A stretch of DNA of 46,310 bases from a virus, in the IMG/VR virus record IMGVR_UViG_3300005466_000039, positions 1 to 46,310 of that record; one strand, 5' to 3'. Numbering within the stretch: the first letter of the stretch is position 1; each line of letters opens with the position of its first letter. The notes beneath the pieces were generated by a model that made no database searches, was not told where the DNA came from, and worked only from the letters and a program-made list of their open reading frames with translations. A program made the position numbers and the translations under genes. This document shows positions 7,789-15,029 of this stretch, in pieces.

Positions 7789-7870
7789 CAGCACCGACCG
7801 GGTGGACCCTCGTGCCCGGCGGGGGACGTGGGGGGACTAGATCGCCGAGCCTTCGGCCCGGTCGGTGCTG
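7789..7870 (-). promoter_or_regulatory. Large stem-loop in the early leftward leader
   Basis: The 232 bases between the Cro-like stop (7956) and the next start (7723) carry no convincing gene. They contain perfect 14-bp inverted arms, CAGCACCGACCGGG at 7789-7802 and its complement at 7857-7870, with a smaller hairpin GCCGA-GCCT-TCGGC at about 7844-7857 that overlaps the second arm by one base. There is no T-run, so it is not a normal terminator. It could be an RNA element acting on transcription or message stability. Confidence 0.5.
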
Positions 7871-7955
7871 CTCCGCCTGCCGGTGGTTTCGGACACCGGC
7901 GCTTGGATCTGATTGTGGTCTGGCCCCCGCTAACCCCGTGGAGCCGTCGGCAAAG

Positions 7956-8234
7956 TCAGGCCCTTGCGGGCTGTGTTTCGGAGGAAGCGGCGGCCCTCTT
8001 TGCGGCCAACCAGTCGCCATAGAGGTCCTCAGCCTTGATGCCGGTGGCCTCTTCGATCCGCTCGAAAGTGTCCTTCCCGACCTCGGGATCCCCGGCGAGG
8101 ACGCGGTAGATCAGCGACCTGGCGCAGGCACAGTCCTTGGCGAAGGCGGTGATGGAATATCGTGGGTCATCGACCCGGCGGGCGGCAATGAAGCGGCGGA
8201 TATGGCTGTCAGGGTGTTCGGCGGTGGCTTCCAT
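7956..8234 (-). CDS. Cro-like helix-turn-helix regulator
   Basis: 92 residues, ATG 8234. Residues about 25-75 (RYSITAFAKDCACARSLIYRVLAGDPEVGKDTFERIEEATG) form an XRE-like helix-turn-helix with the recognition helix around SLIYRVL. It is the first gene of the leftward operon and is divergent from the repressor at 8333, the usual position of a Cro or early regulator. The start codon lies 8 bases after the -10 of its promoter and has no ribosome site, pointing to a leaderless message. The operator TGTCCC-N6-GGGAC sits inside that promoter. Confidence 0.75.
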   Translation of the reverse strand: MEATAEHPDSHIRRFIAARRVDDPRYSITAFAKDCACARSLIYRVLAGDPEVGKDTFERIEEATGIKAEDLYGDWLAAKRAAASSETQPARA

Positions 8235-8242
8235 GCGCTGGT

Positions 8243-8271
8243 TTATGTCCCATTAATCGGGACGGCGTCAA
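8243..8271 (-). promoter_or_regulatory. Early leftward promoter PL
   Basis: Minus strand: -35 TTGACG (8271-8266), 17-bp spacer, -10 ACATAA (8248-8243). The spacer is occupied by an operator, so a bound repressor would block polymerase. Its design is nearly the same as that of PR at 9091. Transcription should start within a base or two of the ATG at 8234. Confidence 0.7.
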
Positions 8272-8323
8272 CAGTGCAGAAACCCGATTAGCGGTACATG
8301 GAAAGTGTCCCGGATACCGTATC
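8246..8323. promoter_or_regulatory. Left operator cluster (O1, O2 and weak O3)
   Basis: O1 is TGTCCCATTAATCGGGAC at 8246-8263, inside PL. O2, read on the minus strand, is TGTACCGCTAATCGGGTT at 8298-8281. A third site, TGTCCCGGATACCGTATC at 8306-8323, keeps only the first half. The repressor gene starts 10 bases later, so O2/O3 may also control its own promoter. A possible -10 (TATCAC, 8320-8325) lies 7 bases before the repressor ATG. Confidence 0.65.
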
Positions 8324-8332
8324 ACTTCCGGC

Positions 8333-8680
8333 ATGCCAAAGAAGCGTAAGCGTATGCACTTTTTGAAGGAGTGGATGGAGTTCCGGGGAAACATCTCCAT
8401 CCGGAAACTTCACCTCAGAATCGAGCACGAGCCTGGCGAGGCCCTCATCTCGACGTCCGCCCTTGGCCGCATCGTCAGCGGCGAGAACCAGTCAATGGAT
8501 CCGGAGGTGCTGTTTGCCCTGGCAGAGGCGCTCGACTGCGGGCCTGAGGACATCCTCACGGTGAACCCGCTGAAGGAGCCCGAGGTCGTGGATCTGATGG
8601 CGGCCATCCGCAAGATCCGCGAGATGAACGACCCAGCCATAATCAAGCAGGCCACAAGGAACGTTTTGGCTGTGGCCTAG
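8333..8680 (+). CDS. XRE-family lysogeny repressor (short CI-like)
   Basis: 115 residues, ATG 8333, with no ribosome site upstream. Residues about 20-80 (ISIRKLHLRIEHEPGEALISTSALGRIVSGENQSMDPEVLFALAEALDCGPEDIL) are a Cro/C1-type helix-turn-helix. The last 30 residues could mediate dimer formation. No LexA-like protease domain is present, so induction by self-cleavage is not expected; a separate antirepressor or another signal would be needed. The gene is divergent from the Cro-like gene and lies between two operator clusters, the position of lambda cI. Function is inferred from family and place. Confidence 0.75.
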   Translation: MPKKRKRMHFLKEWMEFRGNISIRKLHLRIEHEPGEALISTSALGRIVSGENQSMDPEVLFALAEALDCGPEDILTVNPLKEPEVVDLMAAIRKIREMNDPAIIKQATRNVLAVA

Positions 8681-8961
8681 CGCGGCATCTCGGCGGCGAC
8701 ATTGTGGAAGGTGGGCTCAGAACTGGCGCTCGAGTGCCACTGCAGATAGTTCCACCCGACGAACGCCGCTGCGCCCGACATCAAAAGAATTGCCACGCCT
8801 AATCCGCCAAGCCTGTCGGCCCTGCGCCGGCGGGCCTCGTCCTGGGCAGATGCCCAGGCGATCAGCCAGCCATACATGGCGATCAGGAACGCGATCACCG
8901 CCAGCAGAGCGATAATCACAAGCATCAGGTCAACAATCATGGGGCCCCCGCTTTTGGCCAT
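8677..8961 (-). CDS. Small membrane protein in the immunity region
   Basis: 94 residues, ATG 8961 (a second ATG seven codons on is possible; neither has a good ribosome site). Two hydrophobic segments: MIVDLMLVIIALLAVIAFLI (about 8-30) and LGGLGVAILLMSGAAAFVGW (about 52-72), separated by a basic loop (DEARRRRADRL). It converges on the repressor gene and overlaps its last four bases. Lying between the two operator clusters, it may be expressed in the lysogen and could be a superinfection-exclusion protein. That role is inference only. Confidence 0.6.
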   Translation of the reverse strand: MAKSGGPMIVDLMLVIIALLAVIAFLIAMYGWLIAWASAQDEARRRRADRLGGLGVAILLMSGAAAFVGWNYLQWHSSASSEPTFHNVAAEMPR

Positions 8962-8990
8962 TGAAGCTGGCTGGAATCGCGTTCGGGAAC

Positions 8991-9116
8991 GAACCGATTA
9001 ACGGCACAGAAACGCTCGGCCGGGGGACCGAAATGGTTCCTTCCTACCCACTTTTCCACATGCCTGTCCCGATTTTCGGTTCGCACCCCGTTGACAGTGT
9101 CCCGGTGAATGGGACA
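8991..9116. promoter_or_regulatory. Right operator cluster (three sites)
   Basis: Minus strand 9008-8991: TGTGCCGTTAATCGGTTC. Plus strand 9065-9082: TGTCCCGATTTTCGGTTC. Plus strand 9098-9116: TGTCCCGGTGAATGGGACA, a perfect TGTCCC/GGGACA palindrome inside PR. The last one read on the minus strand matches O1 at 16 of 18 bases. With the left cluster this makes five good sites and one half-site of one motif flanking the repressor. Confidence 0.65.
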
Positions 9117-9119
9117 TGT
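9091..9119 (+). promoter_or_regulatory. Early rightward promoter PR
   Basis: Consensus -35 TTGACA (9091-9096), 17-bp spacer, -10 ACATGT (9114-9119). An operator palindrome at 9098-9116 fills the spacer. The first gene starts at 9143 behind a GGAGAGGG ribosome site, giving a short normal leader of about 16 bases. It should drive the rightward operon through the integrase. Confidence 0.7.
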
Positions 9120-9142
9120 AGCGGCGTCACACGGAGAGGGAC

Positions 9143-9418
9143 ATGCACGCCGAGATCATCGATTTCCGCCCCGCTGGGGCACGGACCAAGGCCACAAAAC
9201 GGGGGCTCCGGCCACGCAATGTGGTCGCCTGGACGGACCCTGAGACGGGCGCCGAGTGGTCCGACCTGGTGGTCGAGTTCGTCTACGCCCGGCTGGGCAC
9301 AGCGTTGTGCCACGGGTGCTTCGGCCGCATGGCCCGGGACGGCGGGTTCAAGATCGAGGCGCGCCCGCTGCCGATCGACCAGCTGACGATCACAGGCCAC
9401 CTGCCGGAGGCCGCGTGA
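9143..9418 (+). CDS. Hypothetical protein, first gene of the rightward operon
   Basis: 91 residues; ATG 9143 preceded by GGAGAGGG. Basic N-terminal arm (ARTKATKRGLRPRN) followed by a compact part with a single CHGC pair (LCHGCFGRMARDGGFKIEARPLPIDQLTITGHLPEAA). One CxxC is not enough for a zinc finger alone; a dimer could share metal. No family recognised. First-gene position behind PR suggests an early regulatory or takeover role, which is inference. Confidence 0.65.
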   Translation: MHAEIIDFRPAGARTKATKRGLRPRNVVAWTDPETGAEWSDLVVEFVYARLGTALCHGCFGRMARDGGFKIEARPLPIDQLTITGHLPEAA

Positions 9419-9744
9419 CACACCAATTCGTTCACCCGTTCTGCAAAGCTTGCGGCTGGCGCAAGGGCGGCGTCGACAGCTGGGACGGCCAAGCCTGCAA
9501 GTGCGGTCTGTCTGAACCGGCGATGCCGTACGTCGCCTATTCGGGGGCGCCGCACGACGGTGACACGGCCCACCGCCGCGGATGGGCGCTTAGCGACAAC
9601 CCATGGCCGACAGGCACGGCCGGCCACAGGAATTGGGTCGATGACTGGAGGTTTCGTCACCTTCAGACGGCTTGCGCGGCCGACGCGCCAGGCGGACGCC
9701 TCCGCCCCACAGAAACAACTAGAGCCGCGGAGTTCGCCCGATGA
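9415..9744 (+). CDS. Hypothetical protein with N-terminal zinc-ribbon-like motif
   Basis: 109 residues from GTG 9415, which overlaps the preceding stop as GTGA. The N-terminus reads MTHQFVHPFCKACGWRKGG, then GQACKCG: four Cys as CxxC and CxC, compatible with a small zinc ribbon. The rest is Trp- and Gly-rich (GWALSDNPWPTGTAGHRNWVDDWRF) with no known family. It ends in ATGA overlap with the next gene. Function unknown. Confidence 0.6.
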   Translation: MTHQFVHPFCKACGWRKGGVDSWDGQACKCGLSEPAMPYVAYSGAPHDGDTAHRRGWALSDNPWPTGTAGHRNWVDDWRFRHLQTACAADAPGGRLRPTETTRAAEFAR

Positions 9745-10469
9745 TCACGCCAAAGAATTCAGGAGTGTTTCATGACTACGACGGCCTCGCTATCAAACGG
9801 GCCTCGCGCGGCGGCTACATCATCGCCGACCTGGATGGCGAACCGGTGTTTGCGGCGGCCGACGACGTGGCGCTGATCGAGTTCTTTGCGGAACAGCTGG
9901 TCCTGCCATCACCCACAAAGCCCGGCCCCACGGTCGCCGCGCTGAAGCTCGACGAGGACGCCTTCCTGTGGCGCGACAAGGCCGAGGCGGCCATGAAACA
10001 GCTCGGTGCTGTGCAAGAGCAGCTGATGCCGTTGGCGGACCTCTGCATCGCTCTCCGTGACGAACCGGACAACGACACGGTTGCCTTCCGAGCCATGCCT
10101 GAGGGCATCAAAGCTTCCGGCGGCTACGGCGGCGGCGCCTACGCCGACGTTCTACTCGGCCACCTGCGCGACCTTCTCCGCGCCGCCGGACTGTTCACCG
10201 AAGAGATGCAGGCCCGTCCCCCCAACCCAGGGCCTGACGCGAAGCCGCCGGAGGCTGAACCACCAGTACCTCCGGCGGTGGAGCGCGCAGAACATCAGCC
10301 CCTTCCGTCCCCCCCGACCCCCGGGGCTGATGCGAAGCCGGAGGGGGAAACCCCTCCGGTGGAGCGCGTCGAAACAGCAGCCTCCATCGTGACCCTTGGG
10401 GCTGCGGGAGCTTTCGCCCCTCAGGTCGAACCACGCGCACCTGACGCCATCGACGAGGGGATCATCTGA
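9741..10469 (+). CDS. Hypothetical protein with Pro-rich C-terminal repeats
   Basis: 242 residues, ATG 9741 (ATGA). The first 65 residues look folded (HDYDGLAIKRASRGGYIIADLDGEPVFAAADDVALIEFFAEQL). Residues 70-145 are helical and include AYADVLLGHLRDLLRAAGLF. From about 150 to the end the chain is Pro/Glu/Ala-rich with a repeated pattern (PNPGPDAKPPEAEPP, later PTPGADAKPEGETPP) and is probably disordered. Not recognised. It is followed by three very small membrane-type genes. Confidence 0.6.
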   Translation: MITPKNSGVFHDYDGLAIKRASRGGYIIADLDGEPVFAAADDVALIEFFAEQLVLPSPTKPGPTVAALKLDEDAFLWRDKAEAAMKQLGAVQEQLMPLADLCIALRDEPDNDTVAFRAMPEGIKASGGYGGGAYADVLLGHLRDLLRAAGLFTEEMQARPPNPGPDAKPPEAEPPVPPAVERAEHQPLPSPPTPGADAKPEGETPPVERVETAASIVTLGAAGAFAPQVEPRAPDAIDEGII

Positions 10470-10561
10470 TGCTCGGCACACCGCTCGGAAAGCTAGTGGC
10501 CGCGCTCGGCGTGGCTGTGGTCCTCGGGGGCGTCCTCCTTTTCATCATGTGGCCGCGATGA
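10469..10561 (+). CDS. Tiny single-pass membrane peptide (30 aa)
   Basis: ATG 10469 in TGATG overlap with the previous stop. The 30-residue peptide has one hydrophobic segment (LVAALGVAVVLGGVLLFIMW) ending in Pro-Arg. It overlaps the next gene by four bases (ATGA). It is the first of three consecutive small membrane-type genes. Function unknown; size and coupling are the only evidence. Confidence 0.5.
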   Translation: MLGTPLGKLVAALGVAVVLGGVLLFIMWPR

Positions 10562-10737
10562 TCCAGCTGCTCGGCATCGGCTTGGTGGGCGCGGCCTACG
10601 CCCTGTGGCGCCAAGGCCAGCGCATCAACGCCCTCGAGGCCAGCCTCGCCCGTGTGGACGGTCACCTGCGCCAGCGTATCGACGAGGTGGAAACCGCGCT
10701 CAACCCCAACCGTCCGGGCGGAGCCGCCGATGCCTGA
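10558..10737 (+). CDS. Small membrane-anchored coiled-coil peptide (59 aa)
   Basis: ATG 10558 (ATGA overlap). The N-terminus, MIQLLGIGLVGAAYALWRQG, is hydrophobic and could anchor in the membrane. It is followed by a heptad-like helix (RINALEASLARVDGHLRQRIDEVETALN). This layout is shared by many phage accessory peptides. The last eight bases overlap the next gene. Not assigned to a family. Confidence 0.5.
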   Translation: MIQLLGIGLVGAAYALWRQGQRINALEASLARVDGHLRQRIDEVETALNPNRPGGAADA

Positions 10738-10861
10738 GCGCCACGCTTACTTTTCCGCCCGCCGGCCCGGCGTGACCTTCGCCCTGTACTTGGCCGCGTT
10801 CCTAGTGGCCGGCGTGGTCCTGGGTGTGGCGAGCTACCTCCTGAGCGGAGGGCCGCTGTGA
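10730..10861 (+). CDS. Tiny membrane protein (43 aa)
   Basis: ATG 10730, overlapping the previous gene by eight bases. MPERHAYFSARRPGVTFALY is a basic N-terminus, followed by one transmembrane helix (LAAFLVAGVVLGVASYLL). It ends immediately before the exonuclease ATG. It is the third of a run of small membrane genes between PR and the recombination module. Function unknown. Confidence 0.5.
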   Translation: MPERHAYFSARRPGVTFALYLAAFLVAGVVLGVASYLLSGGPL

Positions 10862-12079
10862 ATGGCCGCGCCACGCGCCACCACCCGACGCCGCAGGCCT
10901 GAGTCAGTCCAGGAAGCGCTGCCTTTCGTGCTGCCCGAGGGCGTGCACATCGGCCTTCCGCAGGACACATACTTCGGCAGCCGGGCCATCGGCTCCAGCG
11001 ACCTCGACACGCTGGCGACCGACGCCCACAGCTGGTGGTACGGCTCGCCATTCAACGCCGACCGCGGTGACCGCAAGAAGCGGGATGTGGCCAAGACCTT
11101 CGGCTCGGCGCTCCACGCCCTGATCCTCGAGGGCGAGGACGCGTACACCACGCGCTTCGTGGTCCAGCCCGACGAGGACAGCGCCCGCTATGCGAAGGGC
11201 ATCGACCAGGTGCGGCAGCTCCTCATCGACAAAGGCGTGCGTTTCGGTCGGGGCGACTTGTTCCACCCGCCCACGCTCGACCGCTTGGTGCGCGGCGCCG
11301 GCCTGCAGAACCGCGTCTGGGAGATCCGCAACGCCGACTATCTGGCCGCCCGGAAGAAGGGCCTCGACGTCATCACGGAGGACGAGGACCGGCGCCTGCG
11401 CCACATGTCCTACCTCGTTTCCTCGCACGACGACCTCCGCGTGCTCAAAGGCGGCATGGCCGAGGTCAGCGTCCTGTGGCGGGATCCGCGCCGGCCGGGC
11501 GTGCTGAAGCGGGCGCGCTTCGACAAGCTTCTCCCGCCCGTATCTCGGACCGCCCTGGCGCACGCCATCGACCTGAAGTCCTTCGGCAACGTCCGCGACA
11601 AGTCCGTGGACGAGGCGACCTTCGACGCGATCGCTGACTACAGTTACGACCTGCAGGCCGAACACTACCGCGAGGCATTCGAGGCCGCGCGTGAGTTCGT
11701 CGGGGACGGCGCCATCCACGGCTGGAGCCAGCGGCCGGGCGCGCCGTTCCCGGAATCCGTCGAGGTCCTGCGCGCCGAACGCGAGATGCTCAAGGCGATC
11801 TTCGGGGCCGAGCAGTGGCTGTGGGTGTGGATCTTCTACCAGGTCCGCAACGATGCGCCCGGCCAGGAGAAGGCGCCGATCATTCGCCCCTGGTACACGC
11901 GCCCACAGGGCCGGATGTTCAACGACGCCCGCCGGGTCATCGAGAAGGCGCTCGACAACTACGAGCGCCTGGTCGGCGAGTTCTCCCTCGGCCGCCCGTG
12001 GTCCGAGATCCTCCCCATCGAAGAACTTCCCTTGGAGCGCCTCAAGCGCCTGTCTATCAAAAGGAGCCTGCAGCTATGA
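10862..12079 (+). CDS. RecE/YqaJ-like PD-(D/E)XK exonuclease
   Basis: 405 residues, ATG 10862 directly after the previous stop, with GGAGG about 10 bases upstream. Residues about 40-85 (AIGSSDLDTLATDAHSWWYGSP, then KTFGSALHALILEGEDAYTTRFVV) are the typical start of exodeoxyribonuclease VIII-type nucleases (S-x-L followed by G-x-A-x-H). The active-site part is RARFDKLLPPV, then AHAIDLKSFGN (acid, then D-x-K), and a conserved QAEHYREAFE follows. It would resect double-strand ends to give 3' tails for the next gene product. Part of a phage recombination operon. Confidence 0.8.
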   Translation: MAAPRATTRRRRPESVQEALPFVLPEGVHIGLPQDTYFGSRAIGSSDLDTLATDAHSWWYGSPFNADRGDRKKRDVAKTFGSALHALILEGEDAYTTRFVVQPDEDSARYAKGIDQVRQLLIDKGVRFGRGDLFHPPTLDRLVRGAGLQNRVWEIRNADYLAARKKGLDVITEDEDRRLRHMSYLVSSHDDLRVLKGGMAEVSVLWRDPRRPGVLKRARFDKLLPPVSRTALAHAIDLKSFGNVRDKSVDEATFDAIADYSYDLQAEHYREAFEAAREFVGDGAIHGWSQRPGAPFPESVEVLRAEREMLKAIFGAEQWLWVWIFYQVRNDAPGQEKAPIIRPWYTRPQGRMFNDARRVIEKALDNYERLVGEFSLGRPWSEILPIEELPLERLKRLSIKRSLQL

Positions 12080-13326
12080 GCACCGCCGTGAAGGTCATGG
12101 AGCGCCCGGCCGCCGGCGTCGTCCAGGAGATCACCGCCGCCGAAATCGATCGGCAGATCGAGACCGCCAAGCGATACCCGCGCGTGCTGGAAGCATCGCG
12201 GGGCGAGCTCCTCGAGATCTGCACCATGTCCGAGGACGTCGCCACCGACTGCATGTACGCGCTGCCCCGGAAGGAGAAGGGCAAGACCAAGATGATCGAA
12301 GGGCCGTCGGTGCGGTTCGCCGAAAACCTCGTCTACTGCTGGGGCAACATCCGCGCCGGCGCACGCATCGTCGATGAAGGTCAGGAATTCATTACCGCCC
12401 AAGGCTGGTGCGCCGACCTGCAGAAGAACACCGGCCTCTCGGTTGAGGTGAAGCGAAAGATCACTGGTCAGTACGGCAGGTTTTCCGCAGACATGGTCGC
12501 GATGACGGCGAACGCCGCGTGCTCCATTGCCCTGCGGAACTCCATCTTCGACTGCATCCCCAAGGCGCTCTGGTGGGACGTCTACCTCAAGACACGGCAG
12601 CGCGCCGTAGGCGACGAGGCCACGCTTCAGATGCGCCGCGATCGCGCGATCGGCTATTTCGTAAAGGCGGGCGCCGAAGAGGCCAAGATCTACACGGCGC
12701 TGGGCATCGAGGATAAATCGCAAATCACGCTCGACATCCTCGCCATCCTCAAAGGCCTGGCACAGGCGGTGAAGGACGGCGAGATCCCGATCGACCGCGT
12801 GTTCGAGCCCGATGCAGCGGAGGAGCGCGCGCGCATCACGCTCGGCGGCGAGGATCAGTTCAACGGCATCGACAAGCAGCTGCAGGGCAAGGGCGCCCAG
12901 CCCAAGGAAAAGGGCGGCGACAAATCAGACGCCGCCCCTGAGAAGTCGAAGGGTGATGGGTCGTCGACCAAGGGACCGGCCGACAAGGACAAACCTAAGA
13001 CCGCCAAGGGCAAGGCCGGTTCAGCCGCCGCCCCCAAGCCCGAAGAGGGCGGCGGCCAGCCACCGGAGAGCGTGGCGTCGACAGCCGAAGCGACCGGCGA
13101 CAAAGCCAAGGCTGCCACGGCGCCTGGTCCCGTGGACTATGCTGGCCTGGACGACATTCTCGCGCGCGTTGAGGACCTGACAGCCAATGGCTCCAAGCTG
13201 TCGGCGCGAAAGTATGTCGACACCAACCGCGAGGAGTTGCAGGCCGCCGTTGATCGCGGGCCGAAGAAGCTGGCCGAACGCGCGAAGAAGGCTCTCGACG
13301 ATTACCCTCCGCAGGCGGCTAAATGA
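12076..13326 (+). CDS. Probable single-strand annealing / RecT-like recombination protein
   Basis: 416 residues from ATG 12076 (ATGA overlap; AAGGAG 9 bases upstream). Residues 1-235 are folded: MIEGPSVRFAENLVYCWGN, IVDEGQEFITAQGWCADLQ, then MTANAACSIALRNSIFDCIPKALW and a basic helix. This pattern is common in phage proteins encoded next to RecE-type nucleases. Residues about 255-355 are a Lys/Pro/Ala-rich linker. The last 55 residues form a helical domain (DYAGLDDILARVEDLTANGSKLSARKYVD). Annealing function is inferred mainly from the exonuclease partner; the family was not checked. Confidence 0.6.
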   Translation: MSTAVKVMERPAAGVVQEITAAEIDRQIETAKRYPRVLEASRGELLEICTMSEDVATDCMYALPRKEKGKTKMIEGPSVRFAENLVYCWGNIRAGARIVDEGQEFITAQGWCADLQKNTGLSVEVKRKITGQYGRFSADMVAMTANAACSIALRNSIFDCIPKALWWDVYLKTRQRAVGDEATLQMRRDRAIGYFVKAGAEEAKIYTALGIEDKSQITLDILAILKGLAQAVKDGEIPIDRVFEPDAAEERARITLGGEDQFNGIDKQLQGKGAQPKEKGGDKSDAAPEKSKGDGSSTKGPADKDKPKTAKGKAGSAAAPKPEEGGGQPPESVASTAEATGDKAKAATAPGPVDYAGLDDILARVEDLTANGSKLSARKYVDTNREELQAAVDRGPKKLAERAKKALDDYPPQAAK

Positions 13327-15029
13327 CGAAGCACCCGATCCCCGAGGCTGCCCTCGATGATCGCCTAGCGTTCGTCGGCACTAGCGGCAGCGGCAAGACC
13401 TACAACGCCGGCACGGCGGTGGAGCGTCTGCTGCATGCTGGCGCCCGCGTCGGGATCATCGATCCGCTGGGCGTGTGGTGGGGACTTCGCCTCAACGCCG
13501 ACGGCAAGGCGTCCGGATTCAGCATCGTAATCTTCGGCGGCCCGCACGGCGACCTGCCGCTTACGGAGAACGCCGGTGCGCTCATCGGTGAGACGTGCGC
13601 CACGATGTCGGAGAGTTTCATCATCGACCTGAGCCAGCTCGGCACAAAGGCGGCCGAGCGGCGCTTCACCCTGGACTTCCTCACGTCCCTTCACCGCAAG
13701 ACTGGGGGCGAGCCGCTCAACCTGGTCGTCGATGAGGCCGATATGTTCGCGCCGCAGTTCGTCTCGGACAAGGACGGCGGCGCCGTGAAGCTGCTGGGCA
13801 TGATGGAGACCATCGTCCGGCGCGGTCGGGTCAAGGGTTTCATCCCCTGGCTGATCACACAGCGGCCGGCAGTGCTGAACAAGAACGTGCTGAGCCAGGC
13901 GGACGGCCTCATCGCCATGAAGCTCACGTCCAGCCAGGACCGCGCCGCCCTGGGCGAGTGGATCGAGGGCCAAGCCGATCGGGCAGAGGGCAAGCGCATC
14001 CTTGGCGAGATGCCCGCCCTGCAGCTGGGCCAGGGCGTGGTCTGGATCCCCGGCCGCGGCATCCTCACCACCGCGAACTTCCCCCGCAAGGCGACGTTTG
14101 ATTCCTCGCGCACGCCCAAGCGCGGCGAGAAGCAAAGGACCCACACGCTTAAGCCGCTGGACGTCGGCAAGCTGCAGGAGCGGCTGTCGAAGGTGGAGGC
14201 CGAGACCGCCGCCAACGATCCGAAGAAGCTGAAGGCGCGGATCGCCGAGTTGGAGAAGACCGCGGGCAAGACGCCCGCCCAAGGGGTCGACCAGGTCGCC
14301 CTCGATGCGTCCTACAATCGCGGCCACAAGGACGGTTACAACGAGGGCAAGGTAGTCGGGCGCGAGGACGCCCTTAAAGAGCTGGTTCCCACCGTCGAGC
14401 AACTCCGCAGGATGGCTGACACCGTCGAAGGCCTCGCCATGCGCGCCGAGGTTGCGCGCTCCACGTATAAGGCCGCGTCGGCTGCACCGATCCCCTCTGT
14501 CCGTCCTGCGACCAAGCCAGTGGCCACCGCTGCGCCGCCCAAGTTGAACGGTTCAGGCGCCGGCCTGGGCAAGCCCGAGATGAAGATCCTCGAGGGACTC
14601 GCTGCCTGCCACGCCATGGGCTTTGCCCAGCCGACGCGCGAGCAGGTCGCCGCCTTCGCCGGCTACAGCTCCAATGGCGGCCGTTACGCGAACCTGCTGG
14701 GCGGCCTGCGCACCGCCGGTTACCTCGACTATCCATCACAGGGAACGCTCGCCCTGACCGACGCTGGCCACGCCGCGGCGCCCGCGCCTGACCGCTCGCT
14801 GTCCGTCCGCGATCGCCTGGCGCCGGTGCTCGACAATCCCCAAGCCAAGATCCTCGACGCTCTGCCGAAGGATGGCAGCCCCGTCACGCGCGACGAGCTG
14901 GCCCAGCGGAGCGGCTATGAGGCCGGCGGTGGGCGCTTCGCCAACCTTGTGGGATCGCTGCGGACGCTCGGCGTCGTGACATATCCCTCGCAGGGCCATG
15001 TGGCGGCAGAGCCGTGGGTGTGGTCATGA
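13323..15029 (+). CDS. HerA-like ATPase with duplicated C-terminal winged-helix domains
   Basis: 568 residues, ATG 13323 (ATGA). The N-terminus holds Walker A GTSGSGKT (about 18-25) and Walker B LNLVVDEADMF (about 135-145), followed by VRRGRVKGFIPWLITQRPAVLNKNVLSQ, the sensor region of HerA/FtsK-type hexameric ATPases. A coiled coil follows (about 270-360). Two copies of a small domain end the protein, with shared motifs GGRYANLLGGLRTAGYLDYPSQG and GGRFANLVGSLRTLGVVTYPSQG, probably winged helices. HerA proteins move DNA and usually pair with a nuclease; here the partner may be the RecE-like enzyme. Confidence 0.8.
   Translation: MTKHPIPEAALDDRLAFVGTSGSGKTYNAGTAVERLLHAGARVGIIDPLGVWWGLRLNADGKASGFSIVIFGGPHGDLPLTENAGALIGETCATMSESFIIDLSQLGTKAAERRFTLDFLTSLHRKTGGEPLNLVVDEADMFAPQFVSDKDGGAVKLLGMMETIVRRGRVKGFIPWLITQRPAVLNKNVLSQADGLIAMKLTSSQDRAALGEWIEGQADRAEGKRILGEMPALQLGQGVVWIPGRGILTTANFPRKATFDSSRTPKRGEKQRTHTLKPLDVGKLQERLSKVEAETAANDPKKLKARIAELEKTAGKTPAQGVDQVALDASYNRGHKDGYNEGKVVGREDALKELVPTVEQLRRMADTVEGLAMRAEVARSTYKAASAAPIPSVRPATKPVATAAPPKLNGSGAGLGKPEMKILEGLAACHAMGFAQPTREQVAAFAGYSSNGGRYANLLGGLRTAGYLDYPSQGTLALTDAGHAAAPAPDRSLSVRDRLAPVLDNPQAKILDALPKDGSPVTRDELAQRSGYEAGGGRFANLVGSLRTLGVVTYPSQGHVAAEPWVWS

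Noticed and set aside
7789-7870. Rho-independent terminator after the Cro-like gene
   Set aside because: The stem has a long loop with no following T-run on the minus strand, and all leftward early genes lie beyond it.
7190-8020. Extended 276-residue form of the GapR-like protein
   Set aside because: The first 99 residues would cross the structured leader and overlap the Cro-like gene. The ATG at 7723 has a good ribosome site.
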